Source: Saccharicrinis sp963677345
GTDB lineage: Bacteria; Bacteroidota; Bacteroidia; Bacteroidales; Marinilabiliaceae
DNA: 64,000 bases
NCBI GenBank assembly: GCA_963677345.2
Contig: CAXXLC010000038.1
Location: 232,580 to 296,579 of the forward strand
Reading direction: 5' to 3'
A program made the translations under genes and the position numbers. The first letter of the stretch is position 1. Each line of letters begins with the position of its first letter. Shown in pieces: positions 9,886 through 19,250 of the stretch. Below the pieces are notes generated by a model. The model did not search any database, was not told where the DNA came from, and saw only the letters and a list, made by a program, of their open reading frames with translations.

Positions 9886-10647
9886 TTATAAGTTTTTATA
9901 ATAGTTATACACCGCATTAAATATACCTGACACATTTGGTTCTTTAGCTATAGTTAATGGTGTAATTCCTTGTTTTAATGTTGCTTCAGCTGTAGTTTCT
10001 CCAATGCAAACAGCTTTTAAATTTTTATTTGAAACTAATGTAATAAGATTGTTTATGGCTGAAGGACTAGCTAATATAATCATGTCATATTCATTGAGGT
10101 TTATTTTATCAATAACAGAAGTGTCAATATGATTTGGTATAGTATTGGTATAAACATTTAATCTGAATACCTCTGCAATTGGTTTTAGTTTTTGAATAAG
10201 ATGATTTGGAGATAAATCACCGGTAGGCCATAAAACCCTAGCCTTTTTATTTTTTAAGTAGATGTATAGTTTATCTGCAAATTCTTTTCCTGTTTTTGCA
10301 TTAGCATCATATTTAATATTAAATCCTTTTGCTTTTATCTCTTCAGAAGTTTTATAACCAATACTAACAATGTTAAGTTTATTTAGCAGATTTGTTGCAT
10401 TCTGATAATGACTTACGCTTTCAATAAAAAAGTAAAAAGCATTAGCGCTGGTAAAAGCTATATGAGTATAGTTGTTTATCCGGCTTATTGTTTTTTCTAT
10501 ATCAGGATTATTTTTATTCTCAGACAAGTCAATCATTGGTAGTTCAATTACAGAAGCACCTTCTTTTTCAAAAAGGAGTTGTAGTTCTTTTGATTTTCCC
10601 TTAGGTCTTGTTAAAATAAAAATTTTACCTGAAAGAATGCTGTCCAT
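9886..10647 (-). CDS. hemD: Uroporphyrinogen-III synthase
   Basis: Closes and inverts ring D of hydroxymethylbilane to give uroporphyrinogen III. Like all HemD proteins it is poorly conserved. The 253-aa length, the N-terminal ILTRPKGKSKEL, the paired Rossmann-like half-domains, the ITHIAFTSANA-like segment near residue 67 and the C-terminal CIGETTAEATLKQG fit the family. Context is the strongest evidence: it lies 9 bases from hemC and 20 bases from hemB in an uninterrupted operon. No methyltransferase fusion is present. Confidence 0.9.
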   Translation of the reverse strand: MDSILSGKIFILTRPKGKSKELQLLFEKEGASVIELPMIDLSENKNNPDIEKTISRINNYTHIAFTSANAFYFFIESVSHYQNATNLLNKLNIVSIGYKTSEEIKAKGFNIKYDANAKTGKEFADKLYIYLKNKKARVLWPTGDLSPNHLIQKLKPIAEVFRLNVYTNTIPNHIDTSVIDKINLNEYDMIILASPSAINNLITLVSNKNLKAVCIGETTAEATLKQGITPLTIAKEPNVSGIFNAVYNYYKNL

Positions 10648-10656
10648 ATTGATTTA

Positions 10657-11586
10657 CTAAGCGTTTCTAATGCTGTTTAAAATTTCCTTAGCACCTAAAG
10701 AAATTAGCTTTTGAGCTAAATCTTTACCAATTTGTTCAGCTCTGTCAACAGAATCAGTAATGGTTTCTTTTAAATATTGTTTCCCATCCAATGACGAAAC
10801 AAAACCAGTAATCGTTAAATTATTGTTTTCAAGTTTACTGTAACTTCCAACCGGAACCTGACAGCCTCCCATTAAGGTTTTCATAAAAGATCTTTCAGCA
10901 GTTACCAGGTTTAAGGTCTCCTCATGATTGATCAATTTTAAAAAGTGATTGATTTTATTATCATCAGAAAGAGATTCAATGGCTATGGTGCCCTGAGCAA
11001 CAGCTGGAATAAATTCTGATGGTTCAAGAATTTCTGTTATATAATGATCCAGTTCCAATCTTTTTAATCCGGCAGCTGCCATGATCATTGCATCACAATA
11101 ACCATCTTCCATCTTTTGCAGGCGGGTATTTACATTACCCCTGATATCTACAATTTTAAAATCAGGATTTATTTTTTTTAGTCCGGCAACTCTCCTTAAG
11201 CTTGAGGTTGCAATGGTATGCTCTGTTGTAAGATCTTTAAGTTTGATGTTGTTTTTACTCACTAATGCATCCCTGAAATCAGCTCTTTCCAGCACAGCGC
11301 CAAGGCAAAACTCCTCAGGTAATTCTGTTGGAAGATCTTTTAAGCTGTGAACGGCAAAATCAATTTCTTTATTTAATAAGGCTACTTCAAGTTCTTTGGT
11401 AAACAAACCTTTATCTCCAATTTTAGATAAGGCAACATCCAGAATTTTATCTCCTTTTGTTTTTATAACCTTTACTTCAATATTTATCGACGAATCTAAT
11501 TTTTCAATTTCAGATTTTACTTTATAAGCCTGGTATAACGCAAGTTTACTGCCTCGCGTTCCTATCTTGATTTTGTTAGGATACAT
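10657..11586 (-). CDS. hemC: Hydroxymethylbilane synthase (porphobilinogen deaminase)
   Basis: Polymerises four porphobilinogen units into hydroxymethylbilane on a dipyrromethane cofactor. The cofactor-attachment residue is Cys242 in MGGCQVPVGSYS. Other signatures are GTRGSKLALYQA at 9-20, FAVHSLKDLPTELP at 78-90 with the catalytic-region Asp84, and the substrate-binding SSLRR at 128-132. The length of 309 aa is normal. It lies 14 bases after hemA and 9 bases before hemD. Confidence 0.97.
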   Translation of the reverse strand: MYPNKIKIGTRGSKLALYQAYKVKSEIEKLDSSINIEVKVIKTKGDKILDVALSKIGDKGLFTKELEVALLNKEIDFAVHSLKDLPTELPEEFCLGAVLERADFRDALVSKNNIKLKDLTTEHTIATSSLRRVAGLKKINPDFKIVDIRGNVNTRLQKMEDGYCDAMIMAAAGLKRLELDHYITEILEPSEFIPAVAQGTIAIESLSDDNKINHFLKLINHEETLNLVTAERSFMKTLMGGCQVPVGSYSKLENNNLTITGFVSSLDGKQYLKETITDSVDRAEQIGKDLAQKLISLGAKEILNSIRNA

Positions 11587-11600
11587 ATATTGTAAATGTA

Positions 11601-12869
11601 TTATTTGTTAATGCTGTCGTTAAAATTAAAAAGCTGATTAATTGCATCTAATGAATCTGTAGAGTTTCCATTGTTTGTAACATCTTTTAAATTTTTGATA
11701 AGCATTCTGATGTATTTCTGCGTCAGTAATCCCGTGTATTTCTCAATTTGCTCTATGGTTGCATCATCCATATTTTTTCTATACTCACCTAATTCATTTT
11801 CGCTTAATTGCTGCATATTTGAGGTGATAGATTTAATAACAGGACGAAGGGATCGGCTGTTTAACCAGTTTAGTGATTCGTCAACAAGTTCATCAATAAT
11901 GATATTGGCACTATCAACACTATTTTCTCTCATTTCTTTATGGTCATCGAGGATTTTCTGTAAATCATCAACACAAATAAGTTGAGTGTTTTTTAGTTCT
12001 TCAATTTCTATATCAATATTTCTGGGAACTGATAAATCAATAAAAAGTTGTTTCTTATTTTTCCTTAGTTTTTGAGCCTGTTCAATATCATCTTTGGTAA
12101 CCAGGTATTCACCAGCACTGGTTGCTGTTAAAATAATATCAAATTGAGCTAAGTGGTCTTTATAATTGTTGAAAAGAATAGGATTCACTTTCCATTTTTT
12201 ACCAATTTCAAGTGTTTTTTCGTCGGTACGGTTAGTGGCAGAAATATGGGTAACACCTCTTTTTTTGAAATCCCGTAAAGCCAGTTGACCTGTTTCGCCT
12301 GTTCCGATGATCAGAATATGTTGAGGCACTAAGTTTTTGAATACTTTTTCGCACATATCAATAGCTACATAGCCAACTGATGTTGCTCCTTGCTGAATAG
12401 ATGTTTCCGTTCTGACTCTTTTGCTGCATTCAAAGGATTTTTGAAATAAACGCATCAAGATAGCATCTGTTAAATTTGCTTCAGTGCAATAAATATATGC
12501 TTTTTTCATTTGGTTAACGATCTGGTTTTCTCCAATAACCATGGAGTCTATTCCTGAAGTAACCCTGAATAAATGCCTGATGGCATCTTCGTTCTTGTAG
12601 TGGTAAAAACCGGAGCTGTAATCCTCTTCAACATTCATAAAGGAGTGTAATTCTTTTATGATGTTATCTTTGCAGTTATTATCCAGGTTTTTATCTTTAG
12701 AATAGTATACTTCTGTTCTGTTACATGTAGCTAATACAACTACACCTGCAATTTCTTTTATTTGTAATAAACGTTCTGAAAGAGGTATAATGTCATCACA
12801 AGGAATGGCAAATTTATCTCTGATATTTAAAGAAGCAGTTCTGTGGTTTAAGCCCAATACGCCCAACAT
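11601..12869 (-). CDS. hemA: Glutamyl-tRNA reductase
   Basis: NADPH-dependent reductase that turns glutamyl-tRNA(Glu) into glutamate-1-semialdehyde, the committed step of the C5 heme pathway. The catalytic Cys49 lies in LATCNRTEVY; GIDSMVIGENQI follows in the substrate domain, and the nucleotide-binding domain has the IIGTGETG loop near residue 190. The C-terminal dimerisation helix is present and the 422-aa length is normal. It is the first gene of the heme operon proper, so control of the operon most likely acts upstream, at 12870 or beyond. Confidence 0.97.
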   Translation of the reverse strand: MLGVLGLNHRTASLNIRDKFAIPCDDIIPLSERLLQIKEIAGVVVLATCNRTEVYYSKDKNLDNNCKDNIIKELHSFMNVEEDYSSGFYHYKNEDAIRHLFRVTSGIDSMVIGENQIVNQMKKAYIYCTEANLTDAILMRLFQKSFECSKRVRTETSIQQGATSVGYVAIDMCEKVFKNLVPQHILIIGTGETGQLALRDFKKRGVTHISATNRTDEKTLEIGKKWKVNPILFNNYKDHLAQFDIILTATSAGEYLVTKDDIEQAQKLRKNKKQLFIDLSVPRNIDIEIEELKNTQLICVDDLQKILDDHKEMRENSVDSANIIIDELVDESLNWLNSRSLRPVIKSITSNMQQLSENELGEYRKNMDDATIEQIEKYTGLLTQKYIRMLIKNLKDVTNNGNSTDSLDAINQLFNFNDSINK

Positions 12870-12945
12870 AAAATTTTATTTTGACCAGTAAAAATAGTTA
12901 TTACACTTTATGAATTATGTATCCAATGTTACACAATTGTGAAAT

Positions 12946-13299
12946 CTAGATACACCAAGGTGAGGGGCGTGTAGTGTTGGGGATATGAAAGTTATAACTC
13001 GTCCATATTTTACTATCAAATACTTTTAATTTTTTATATAAAAAATCAGTGTTGTATTTTTTTATTTTATGCTTGTTACATTGTGTTTCCGGGCAACAAT
13101 CGCTACTATATTTACAAAAGAAAAATGTGTTGCAATGCTCTGATTTAACAGGTTCCTGATAAGAAAGTGTTTTTATATTAAGATTTTCTTCGGCAGAATA
13201 TTTTTTTGAGTTAAGGGCATAAGTACCATAGCCAAAAATATATACTAAGGCTAAAATAATGTATGTTATATGTGTTGAAAATACCCCTATAAAAAACAC
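12946..13299 (-). CDS. Small Cys-rich membrane-anchored protein upstream of hemA
   Basis: A 117-aa ORF starting at a GTG, with one N-terminal hydrophobic helix (about residues 3-27) followed by a polar tail holding a cysteine cluster, CNTFFFCKYSSDCCPETQC, and basic residues. I do not recognise the family. It lies in the same direction as hemA, 76 bases upstream of it and just downstream of a strong terminator hairpin, so it could be the first gene of the heme operon. The cysteines might bind metal or heme, which is inference only. The GTG start and lack of a clear ribosome site leave some doubt that it is translated. Confidence 0.5.
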   Translation of the reverse strand: MFFIGVFSTHITYIILALVYIFGYGTYALNSKKYSAEENLNIKTLSYQEPVKSEHCNTFFFCKYSSDCCPETQCNKHKIKKYNTDFLYKKLKVFDSKIWTSYNFHIPNTTRPSPWCI

Positions 13300-13375
13300 T
13301 GTATCCTGATTTTATTGTGATGCCAAAATTAATTAATATTAAACAAATATTACTAAGATATTTATCAACTTTAAC

Positions 13376-13415
13376 AAAAAAAGATGATTTGTAACAATAC
13401 AAACCATCTTTTTTT
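13376..13415. terminator. Terminator hairpin between DUF349 gene and hemA-side genes
   Basis: Arms 13376-13393 and 13398-13415 are complementary with a single mismatch and a 4-base loop, flanked by A- and T-runs. For the leftward DUF349 gene ending at 13438 it supplies a U-run just after the stop codon. Confidence 0.85.
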
Positions 13416-13437
13416 ATGTTTTTAGATGTTATAAGAA

Positions 13438-15396
13438 TCATTCATCCATACTGTCAAGCATATCTATTTTTTCTTGTAACAGCTTAATGTTTCTTTTACC
13501 GTTTTCAATTTTATGTTGAAAATCTTTAATTAAGGAAGCTGAACTCTTGCTTTTAGCAAAGAAACCAATATTGTTTTCCCACACAGTAATGTCAGTTTCT
13601 AACTGCTTCAGTTTAGTTAACAGTCTGTGGCGTTCAGAGTTGATTTTATCATCCTGATGGTCAGTGTGTTTTATGTTCTCTAATTTATTTCTGAATTTCT
13701 GTACGTTTTTATGGTACTCATCCATATTTAAATTATCAAAATGTGTATTGATTTCATTTCTGAATTCCTGATTGATTCTGTCTTTATCTTTAAAAGGAAC
13801 GTGACCTATTTCTGAGAATTTTTGTTGGAAACCTTGTAGTAGCCTAAAAGTTTCTTCGTTGTCATTACTATTCTTAAAGATTTTTAATTCTTCAATTAAG
13901 GCTTCTTTAAGTTTTAAATTTTCCTCTTGGGATTCATCAACATGACTAAAGAATTTCGATTTGTTATCAAAGAAAGCATCACAGGCTTTTCTGAATCGGT
14001 GCCAGATGGCATCTGATTGACGACGAGGTACCGGTCCTATTTGTTTCCACTGTTTTTGTATTTTTATATATTCATCAGTAGTATGTTTCCAGTCAGTGCT
14101 ATCTTTCATGGCTTCAGCTTTCTCGCAAAGCCTGGTTTTTTCAACTAAATTATCCTGTTGTTCACTTTTGTATTCTTTAAAGAATTTTCTTTTTTCTTCA
14201 AAGAACTGGTCGCAGGAAGATCTGAAGCGTTCGTAAATTGTATTGTTATCTTTTTTAGGAGCAAAGCCAATTGTTTTCCATGTTTGTTGTAATTCTATCA
14301 GCTTTTTGCTTTTTGCTTCCCATTCTTTAGGCGAATGAGCTTCTTCTTTTAAAATGGCTTCAGCTTTTTCGCATAGTTCTGTTTTTTGCTTCAGATTTTC
14401 TTTCAATTGTTCTTTTAAGCCTTCGAAATAAGCCTGGTGTTTTTGGTTTATAACAGTTGTTGCAGCTTTAAATCTTTCCCAAAGTGCATCTTTCATTTCT
14501 TTTGGAACAGGACCGATTTCGCGCCAGTGATCGTGATATTTCTGAAGTGTCTTAAAGCTATTTACTACCAATGGATCATCAATCAGCTTTTCTGCTTTTT
14601 CGCATAGGCCGGTCTTTAGTTCCAAATTTTTCTTTAAATCAAGATCTCTTAATTCTTTATTGATTTTTACGTAGTTGTAAAAATTTTCAATATGCAGATT
14701 ATAGGTATCCCAGGTATCTCTCACTTTATCTTGAGGAATGGGGCCTATTTCATGAAAACGTTGCTGCAGGGATCTGAACTCATTAAAAGTTTCATTTAAC
14801 GACTCCTGACGGTTTATCAAATTTTTAATAGCTTCTATAACTTCATTTTTAGCTATTAAGTTATTTTCTTTTTCTTCCTCTATCTTTTTTGCAATATCAG
14901 TCTTTCGCTGCTTGAATTCATGCAAAATAATTTTTATCTCACCTTCAAGAGTATCTATTGGAGCTGCAAAATTTTCTTCTAATTCTCCTGATTCAACAAA
15001 GTGTTTTTTTAGTTCTTCAACTTCTTCATTGTATATTTTGTAGAATAAAGATTTGATTTCATCTACTTCATCTTTAATGTCGTGTACATCAAAGTGTTTG
15101 GTTATGTGTTTCAGACGTTTTACCAAATCTTCCCTTGATAATACCGTTAAATCAACTTTATCTAAAACAGGTTTTTCTTCTTCTGCTTTATCACTATCTG
15201 ATTCTTCAGGTACCACTTCGCCGGTATTTTCTTCTAAATCCGGTTCTACATTTTTTTCTTCCTTCGGTGTTGAAGTATTTGTTGTTTCTTCGTGGTTATC
15301 AGTAATTTCGCTTTTTTTATCTTGCGTAATTTCAGGAGTGTTTGAAGAATCTAATTCTTTGTTTTCCCCAGATTTGTTTAGATCATTTGCTTCCAT
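13438..15396 (-). CDS. DUF349 domain-containing coiled-coil protein
   Basis: A cytosolic, highly charged, mostly helical protein. The first ~100 residues are acidic and Ser/Thr/Glu-rich, probably disordered. The rest consists of repeated ~70-residue DUF349 modules, each with a pattern like W(K/R)xIGPVP followed by WxRF (for example WREIGPVPKEM, WKTIGFAPKKD, WKQIGPVPRRQ). At least five modules are visible. The protein ends in a coiled coil. I chose the ATG giving MEANDLNKSG because the 13 extra residues before it look unlike the rest; in-frame ATGs at 15402 and 15435 remain possible. Biochemical function is unknown. Confidence 0.88.
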   Translation of the reverse strand: MEANDLNKSGENKELDSSNTPEITQDKKSEITDNHEETTNTSTPKEEKNVEPDLEENTGEVVPEESDSDKAEEEKPVLDKVDLTVLSREDLVKRLKHITKHFDVHDIKDEVDEIKSLFYKIYNEEVEELKKHFVESGELEENFAAPIDTLEGEIKIILHEFKQRKTDIAKKIEEEKENNLIAKNEVIEAIKNLINRQESLNETFNEFRSLQQRFHEIGPIPQDKVRDTWDTYNLHIENFYNYVKINKELRDLDLKKNLELKTGLCEKAEKLIDDPLVVNSFKTLQKYHDHWREIGPVPKEMKDALWERFKAATTVINQKHQAYFEGLKEQLKENLKQKTELCEKAEAILKEEAHSPKEWEAKSKKLIELQQTWKTIGFAPKKDNNTIYERFRSSCDQFFEEKRKFFKEYKSEQQDNLVEKTRLCEKAEAMKDSTDWKHTTDEYIKIQKQWKQIGPVPRRQSDAIWHRFRKACDAFFDNKSKFFSHVDESQEENLKLKEALIEELKIFKNSNDNEETFRLLQGFQQKFSEIGHVPFKDKDRINQEFRNEINTHFDNLNMDEYHKNVQKFRNKLENIKHTDHQDDKINSERHRLLTKLKQLETDITVWENNIGFFAKSKSSASLIKDFQHKIENGKRNIKLLQEKIDMLDSMDE

Positions 15397-15550
15397 CAGC
15401 ATAAAAGTTCGTGTTACAAAAAACTTCATAGGCAAAGATTCGGATAATGATATCCTCGTCTTTCTATAATACGAATATATTATATATAGTTAAAACCTCA
15501 AATTTTTTTTCCATTAACATGGTATATTAATTTAAAAGATTGTAAAATAT

Positions 15551-15558
15551 TATATTTG
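15551..15558 (+). promoter_or_regulatory. Putative -7 promoter element for trmD
   Basis: TATATTTG matches the Bacteroidota -7 consensus TAnnTTTG and lies 18 bases before the trmD start codon. No clear -33 TTG is found at the expected spacing, so confidence is modest. Confidence 0.35.
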
Positions 15559-15575
15559 CAGCAAATTTTATAGTA

Positions 15576-16250
15576 ATGCGAATTGATATATTAACCTTAT
15601 TTCCTGAAATGTTTCAGGGGCCATTTAGCGAATCTATTATTAAAAGAGCTCAGGAAAAGGGATTAGTGGAATTGGTGTGCCACAATATTCGGGATTATTC
15701 TACCAATAAACATAAAAAAGTAGATGATTATGCTTTTAGTGGAGGTGCGGGTATGGTGATGCAGATTGAACCAATAGCTCTTTTAATAGAAAAACTTCAG
15801 TCTGAGCGAACGTATGATGAAATTATTTATGTGACACCGGATGGTAAAACACTAAATCAAGGTATTGCAAATAGACTTTCGCTTAAAGGAAATATAATTA
15901 TTTTGTGTGGTCATTATAAGGGCGTGGATCAGCGAGTAAGAGATCATTTTATTACAATGGAGATTTCGATTGGTGATTATGTTTTAACAGGTGGTGAGTT
16001 GGCTGCTGCTGTTATTGCTGATTCTGTGATTCGTTTGATTCCAGGTGTTATTTCTGATGAAACTTCTGCTTTGACTGATTCTTTTCAGGATAATTTGCTG
16101 GCACCCCCGGTTTATACTCGTCCTGCTGATTTTAATGGATGGAAAGTGCCGGATGTTCTTCTTTCTGGAGATGCAAAAAAAATTGATGCTTGGAAAGAAG
16201 AACAGGCATATAAACGAACCAAAGAAAGAAGACCGGATTTGCTGGAATAG
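15576..16250 (+). CDS. trmD: tRNA (guanine-37-N1)-methyltransferase
   Basis: SPOUT-class enzyme that methylates N1 of G37 in tRNAs with a G at position 36, using S-adenosylmethionine, to prevent frameshifting. The family N-terminus RIDILTLFPEMF is present, as are the trefoil-knot segments IILCGHYKGVDQRV and ISIGDYVLTGGELAA that form the SAM pocket, with the catalytic-region DSFQDNLLAPP. The length of 224 aa is normal. Unlike in many bacteria it is not next to rpsP, rimM or rplS. Confidence 0.97.
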   Translation: MRIDILTLFPEMFQGPFSESIIKRAQEKGLVELVCHNIRDYSTNKHKKVDDYAFSGGAGMVMQIEPIALLIEKLQSERTYDEIIYVTPDGKTLNQGIANRLSLKGNIIILCGHYKGVDQRVRDHFITMEISIGDYVLTGGELAAAVIADSVIRLIPGVISDETSALTDSFQDNLLAPPVYTRPADFNGWKVPDVLLSGDAKKIDAWKEEQAYKRTKERRPDLLE

Positions 16251-16570
16251 TCTATTTTAGCATACAATGCGTTTCTATCCCCTCTTAGTATGGTAGCAGG
16301 TAGCTTGAAAAGAGCTTAATTGACCGATTGAATCAAGCCTAAAATATCTGGTTTATATGGTTGTTGTTAACTGTATATCAATTTTATGGTGCTAATTTGA
16401 TTTCTACTGAGGGTGTTATTGTATTTCTGCGTATAAACTTTGGTGAAGTAGGTGCAAAGCTGATCTTAAAATTTTGATTCATAAACTACATGATATAGTG
16501 AGAATATTCTTACTTTTGCTTCCTGAATTTATAATGGAAAAATAGCAAGATAAATTAAATAATGTTTAGT
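16251..16570. other. Intergenic gap, weak promoter only
   Basis: About 310 bases between trmD and the NifX-like gene. No credible ORF or RNA gene is seen. A TACTTTTG at 16511-16518 fits the TAnnTTTG -7 pattern and is the likely promoter element of the downstream gene, but no TTG lies at the right distance. Confidence 0.4.
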
Positions 16571-16939
16571 ATGCGAAAAGTAGCAATTCCAACAAAGGGT
16601 ACAACGATTGACAGTCATTTTGGTCATTGTGAGAAGTTTACAATTTATACTTTATCAGATGACAATAATATTGTAAAAGAAGAAGAATTTAAAGGTCCGG
16701 AATCTTGTGGCTGTAAAAGTAATTTAGCCAACGATTTAAGAGAAGAAGGAGTTAATGTTTTATTGGCAGGGGGAATGGGACAAGGAGCTATCAATAACTT
16801 AAAACTTTCGGGTATTGAAGCCTATATTGGTTTTACAGGTGAAATAAAAGATGTTTTGAACCAATGGTTGTCAGGTAGCAAGGGAAATTATTCAGTCTGT
16901 ACCGCTCATGGTGATGGCAACCATGAATGTTCTCACTAA
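16571..16939 (+). CDS. NifB/NifX-type iron-molybdenum cofactor binding family protein
   Basis: A small protein of the dinitrogenase iron-molybdenum cofactor biosynthesis superfamily (NifX/NafY/MTH1175-like fold), which binds metal clusters in better-studied members. It starts VAIPTKGTTIDSHFGHCEKF, the usual first strand and His/Cys turn, then has GCKSNLANDLREEGVNVLLAGGMGQGA. The C-terminal tail is unusually rich in Cys and His (VCTAHGDGNHECSH). It stands alone, with no nitrogenase gene in the window, so a general metal-cluster role is more likely than nitrogen fixation. An ATG three codons upstream (16562) is an alternative start; I prefer the one giving MRKVAIPT. Confidence 0.85.
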   Translation: MRKVAIPTKGTTIDSHFGHCEKFTIYTLSDDNNIVKEEEFKGPESCGCKSNLANDLREEGVNVLLAGGMGQGAINNLKLSGIEAYIGFTGEIKDVLNQWLSGSKGNYSVCTAHGDGNHECSH

Positions 16940-16949
16940 AAAAAGAAAT

Positions 16950-17546
16950 CTATTTCCTGGTTTTATAAAGTCCGTGAGTTAAAATATAATCATGGGCTTT
17001 TTGGGGAATCAGAAAAGAATAATTTTTTTCTTGAATAAGCCCGTCTCTTATCAGTGTTGAGGAAATATCAAAAACAGGAGCTTCTATAATAGTCATGTTG
17101 TTTTTAATAAGCTCAGCAGGGATAGGAAAACCGGGACGAGGATAGATATAAATATTACATAATTGCATGATATCCTCAATGTTTCTCCATTTGCCAAGAG
17201 AAATCAGGTTATCAGAACCCATTATAATGGTAAATGTTGTATCGGGATTTTGATGTATCAGTTCATTTAAAGTTTTGTATGTATAGGAAGGTGTTGGCAG
17301 GTATAACTCAATATCGCAGACCTTGAACCCGGGATAATTTTTTATGCTTTCGTTTAACATATTTACGCGATGTTCTGCCTGAACTAAATCCGTTGAATCT
17401 TTGAATGGGTTTTGAGGACTAACAACAAACCATATTTCATCAATTTCAGTATTCTCGGCTATAAAATTGGCAAGAGCCAAATGCCCCACGTGTACCGGGT
17501 TAAAGGAACCAAAAAATAAACCAATATGTTTTACCGAATCAGCCAT
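16950..17546 (-). CDS. nadD: Nicotinate-nucleotide adenylyltransferase
   Basis: Adenylates nicotinate mononucleotide to deamido-NAD in NAD synthesis. The nucleotidyltransferase signature GLFFGSFNPVHVGHL at 9-23 contains the HxGH ATP-binding motif, and the C-terminal ISSTLIRDGL is the second signature. The length of 198 aa is normal. Its start overlaps the end of gmk by 8 bases, so the two are translationally coupled. It converges on the NifX-like gene with only 10 bases between stops. Confidence 0.96.
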   Translation of the reverse strand: MADSVKHIGLFFGSFNPVHVGHLALANFIAENTEIDEIWFVVSPQNPFKDSTDLVQAEHRVNMLNESIKNYPGFKVCDIELYLPTPSYTYKTLNELIHQNPDTTFTIIMGSDNLISLGKWRNIEDIMQLCNIYIYPRPGFPIPAELIKNNMTIIEAPVFDISSTLIRDGLIQEKNYSFLIPQKAHDYILTHGLYKTRK

Positions 17547-18111
17547 TCAAAAAGTTTGATAAAACAGTTTCAACTTCGTCAATAGCTTTTTCAAGTATAT
17601 CATTGACAATAATATGATCAAAACCACCGGCATAACCAATCTCTTCTTCTGCCTTATCTAATCTTTGTTGAATCACTTCCATAGAATCAGTACCCCTTTT
17701 TAATAATCTGTTTTTTAGTTCATCCACAGAAGGCGGTTGTATAAAAATAGCAATGGCTTCATCGCCATACATTTTTTTTATGTTTAATCCACCAATAACA
17801 TCAACATCAAAAACAATGTTGTTTCCTTTTGAAGTAATGCGTTCCACTTCGCTTTTTAAGGTTCCATAATATTTGTCGGTATAAACTTCTTCCCATTCGA
17901 GTAATTCACCGGCTTCAATTTTAGCGCGAAAAGCATCGGGAGTTAAAAAGTAATAGTCTACACCATCTTTTTCTTCTCCTCTGGGATTTCTGGTGGTTGC
18001 AGAGATCGAAAACTCCATATTAAAATCCTTTGTTAACAGGTGTTTAACAATTGTGGTTTTCCCTGATCCGGAAGGGGCAGAAAATATGATTAACTTTCCT
18101 TTTTTTGTCAT
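17539..18111 (-). CDS. gmk: Guanylate kinase
   Basis: Phosphorylates GMP to GDP. P-loop APSGSGKTT at about 11-19, GMP-binding SATTRNPRGEEKDGVDYYF at about 38-56 and EWEEVYTDKYYGT near residue 75. The length of 190 aa is normal. It lies 28 bases after the yicC-like gene and overlaps nadD by 8 bases, the common yicC-gmk-nadD order in Bacteroidota. Confidence 0.97.
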   Translation of the reverse strand: MTKKGKLIIFSAPSGSGKTTIVKHLLTKDFNMEFSISATTRNPRGEEKDGVDYYFLTPDAFRAKIEAGELLEWEEVYTDKYYGTLKSEVERITSKGNNIVFDVDVIGGLNIKKMYGDEAIAIFIQPPSVDELKNRLLKRGTDSMEVIQQRLDKAEEEIGYAGGFDHIIVNDILEKAIDEVETVLSNFLNG

Positions 18112-18139
18112 TGACGAAATATGATTTAGGGGTAATGAA

Positions 18140-19015
18140 TTATAAAATATTTAAATTTTGTTCTTTTATTTTTTCAAGTTCATCTTTCATTTGTATGACT
18201 AGTTTTTGAACTTCAGAATGATTTGCTTTTGAGCCCAGTGTGTTTATTTCTCTACCTATTTCCTGGGTAATAAAACCAAGCTTTTTACCTACCATTTCTT
18301 CGTTAGAAACCGTTTCATTAAAATAATCAAGATGATTTGCCAGGCGAACTTTTTCTTCTGTAATATCCAGTTTTTCAAGATAAAAGATCATTTCTTGTTC
18401 AAACCTGTTTTCATCAACCTTAATTTTCTCTTTTAAATCGTTAAGTTGATCCAGGATTCTTTCTCTTATTTTTTCTATTCTTTCTTTTTCGTAAGGTTCA
18501 ATCTGAAGGGATAAACTTCTTATGCTTTCAATACGTGAAGTAACTTCGTTTTTAAGCGATAAACCTTCTTGAGTTCTGAATTCATCCAAACGTTGAATTG
18601 CCTGGCTAAAAGTTGCAGCAATTAACTTCCATTCTTCTTCATCCAATTCAGCCTGTTCAGTTTTAATGGTATCAGGAAGAGGCATGATGGCTCTGAGAAT
18701 ATCTGTTTTATCCATTAAGCCAAGTTTATCTGCCACGGGAGATAGCTGGTTAAAATAATTTTCAATTACCTGAGCATTAATAGAGGTAACTTTTTCGTTG
18801 CCTAAAAAATCAATGTAAAAACCCACGTCAACTTTTCCCCTGCCTAGTTTATTGGCAATTTCGTTTCTTAAAATTAAATCTTTTTCCCTGTAAATATTCG
18901 GTAAGCGCATACTTACATCTAATTGTTTACTGTTTAATGATTTTATTTCAATACTAATTTTTTTCCCGGGAAGCTCACAGGTGGCTTTTCCAAAGCCGGT
19001 CATTGATTTTATCAT
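18140..19015 (-). CDS. YicC/YloC family endoribonuclease
   Basis: A 291-aa protein starting MIKSMTGFGKA, the diagnostic N-terminus of the YicC/YloC family, with the conserved C-terminal block ITQEIGREINTLGSKANHSE seen in DUF1732. Family members have been shown to have endoribonuclease activity on RNA hairpins and small RNAs. It is the first gene of a yicC-gmk-nadD operon. The central part is coiled-coil-like and charged. Confidence 0.93.
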   Translation of the reverse strand: MIKSMTGFGKATCELPGKKISIEIKSLNSKQLDVSMRLPNIYREKDLILRNEIANKLGRGKVDVGFYIDFLGNEKVTSINAQVIENYFNQLSPVADKLGLMDKTDILRAIMPLPDTIKTEQAELDEEEWKLIAATFSQAIQRLDEFRTQEGLSLKNEVTSRIESIRSLSLQIEPYEKERIEKIRERILDQLNDLKEKIKVDENRFEQEMIFYLEKLDITEEKVRLANHLDYFNETVSNEEMVGKKLGFITQEIGREINTLGSKANHSEVQKLVIQMKDELEKIKEQNLNIL

Positions 19016-19250
19016 AATACTTATTTTCTTTTTTAACGCACAAAGTTAAACTTTTAATTGAAATTGAACTCAGGTTAATAAGAACTTATACAAATAAAGA
19101 GTGTTTACTTTGCTTTCGTTTAACCGTGTTTTTTGAATAGTTTTCATCAAATATATATGAACAAATTATTTGGAGAGTGGTTAATAATACTGAAGAAATA
19201 ATGATATAAAAATCTGTAATTAAAGTATTTCTTAAAGAAATTATAACAAG

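Noticed and set aside
13211..13441. 76-aa ORF on the minus strand
   Set aside because: It runs through the strong terminator hairpin and overlaps the 117-aa Cys-rich ORF in another frame; composition is unlike a protein.
15053..15469. 138-aa Ser/Phe-rich ORF on the plus strand
   Set aside because: Shadow of the acidic N-terminus of the DUF349 protein; composition is the antisense of Glu/Lys codons.
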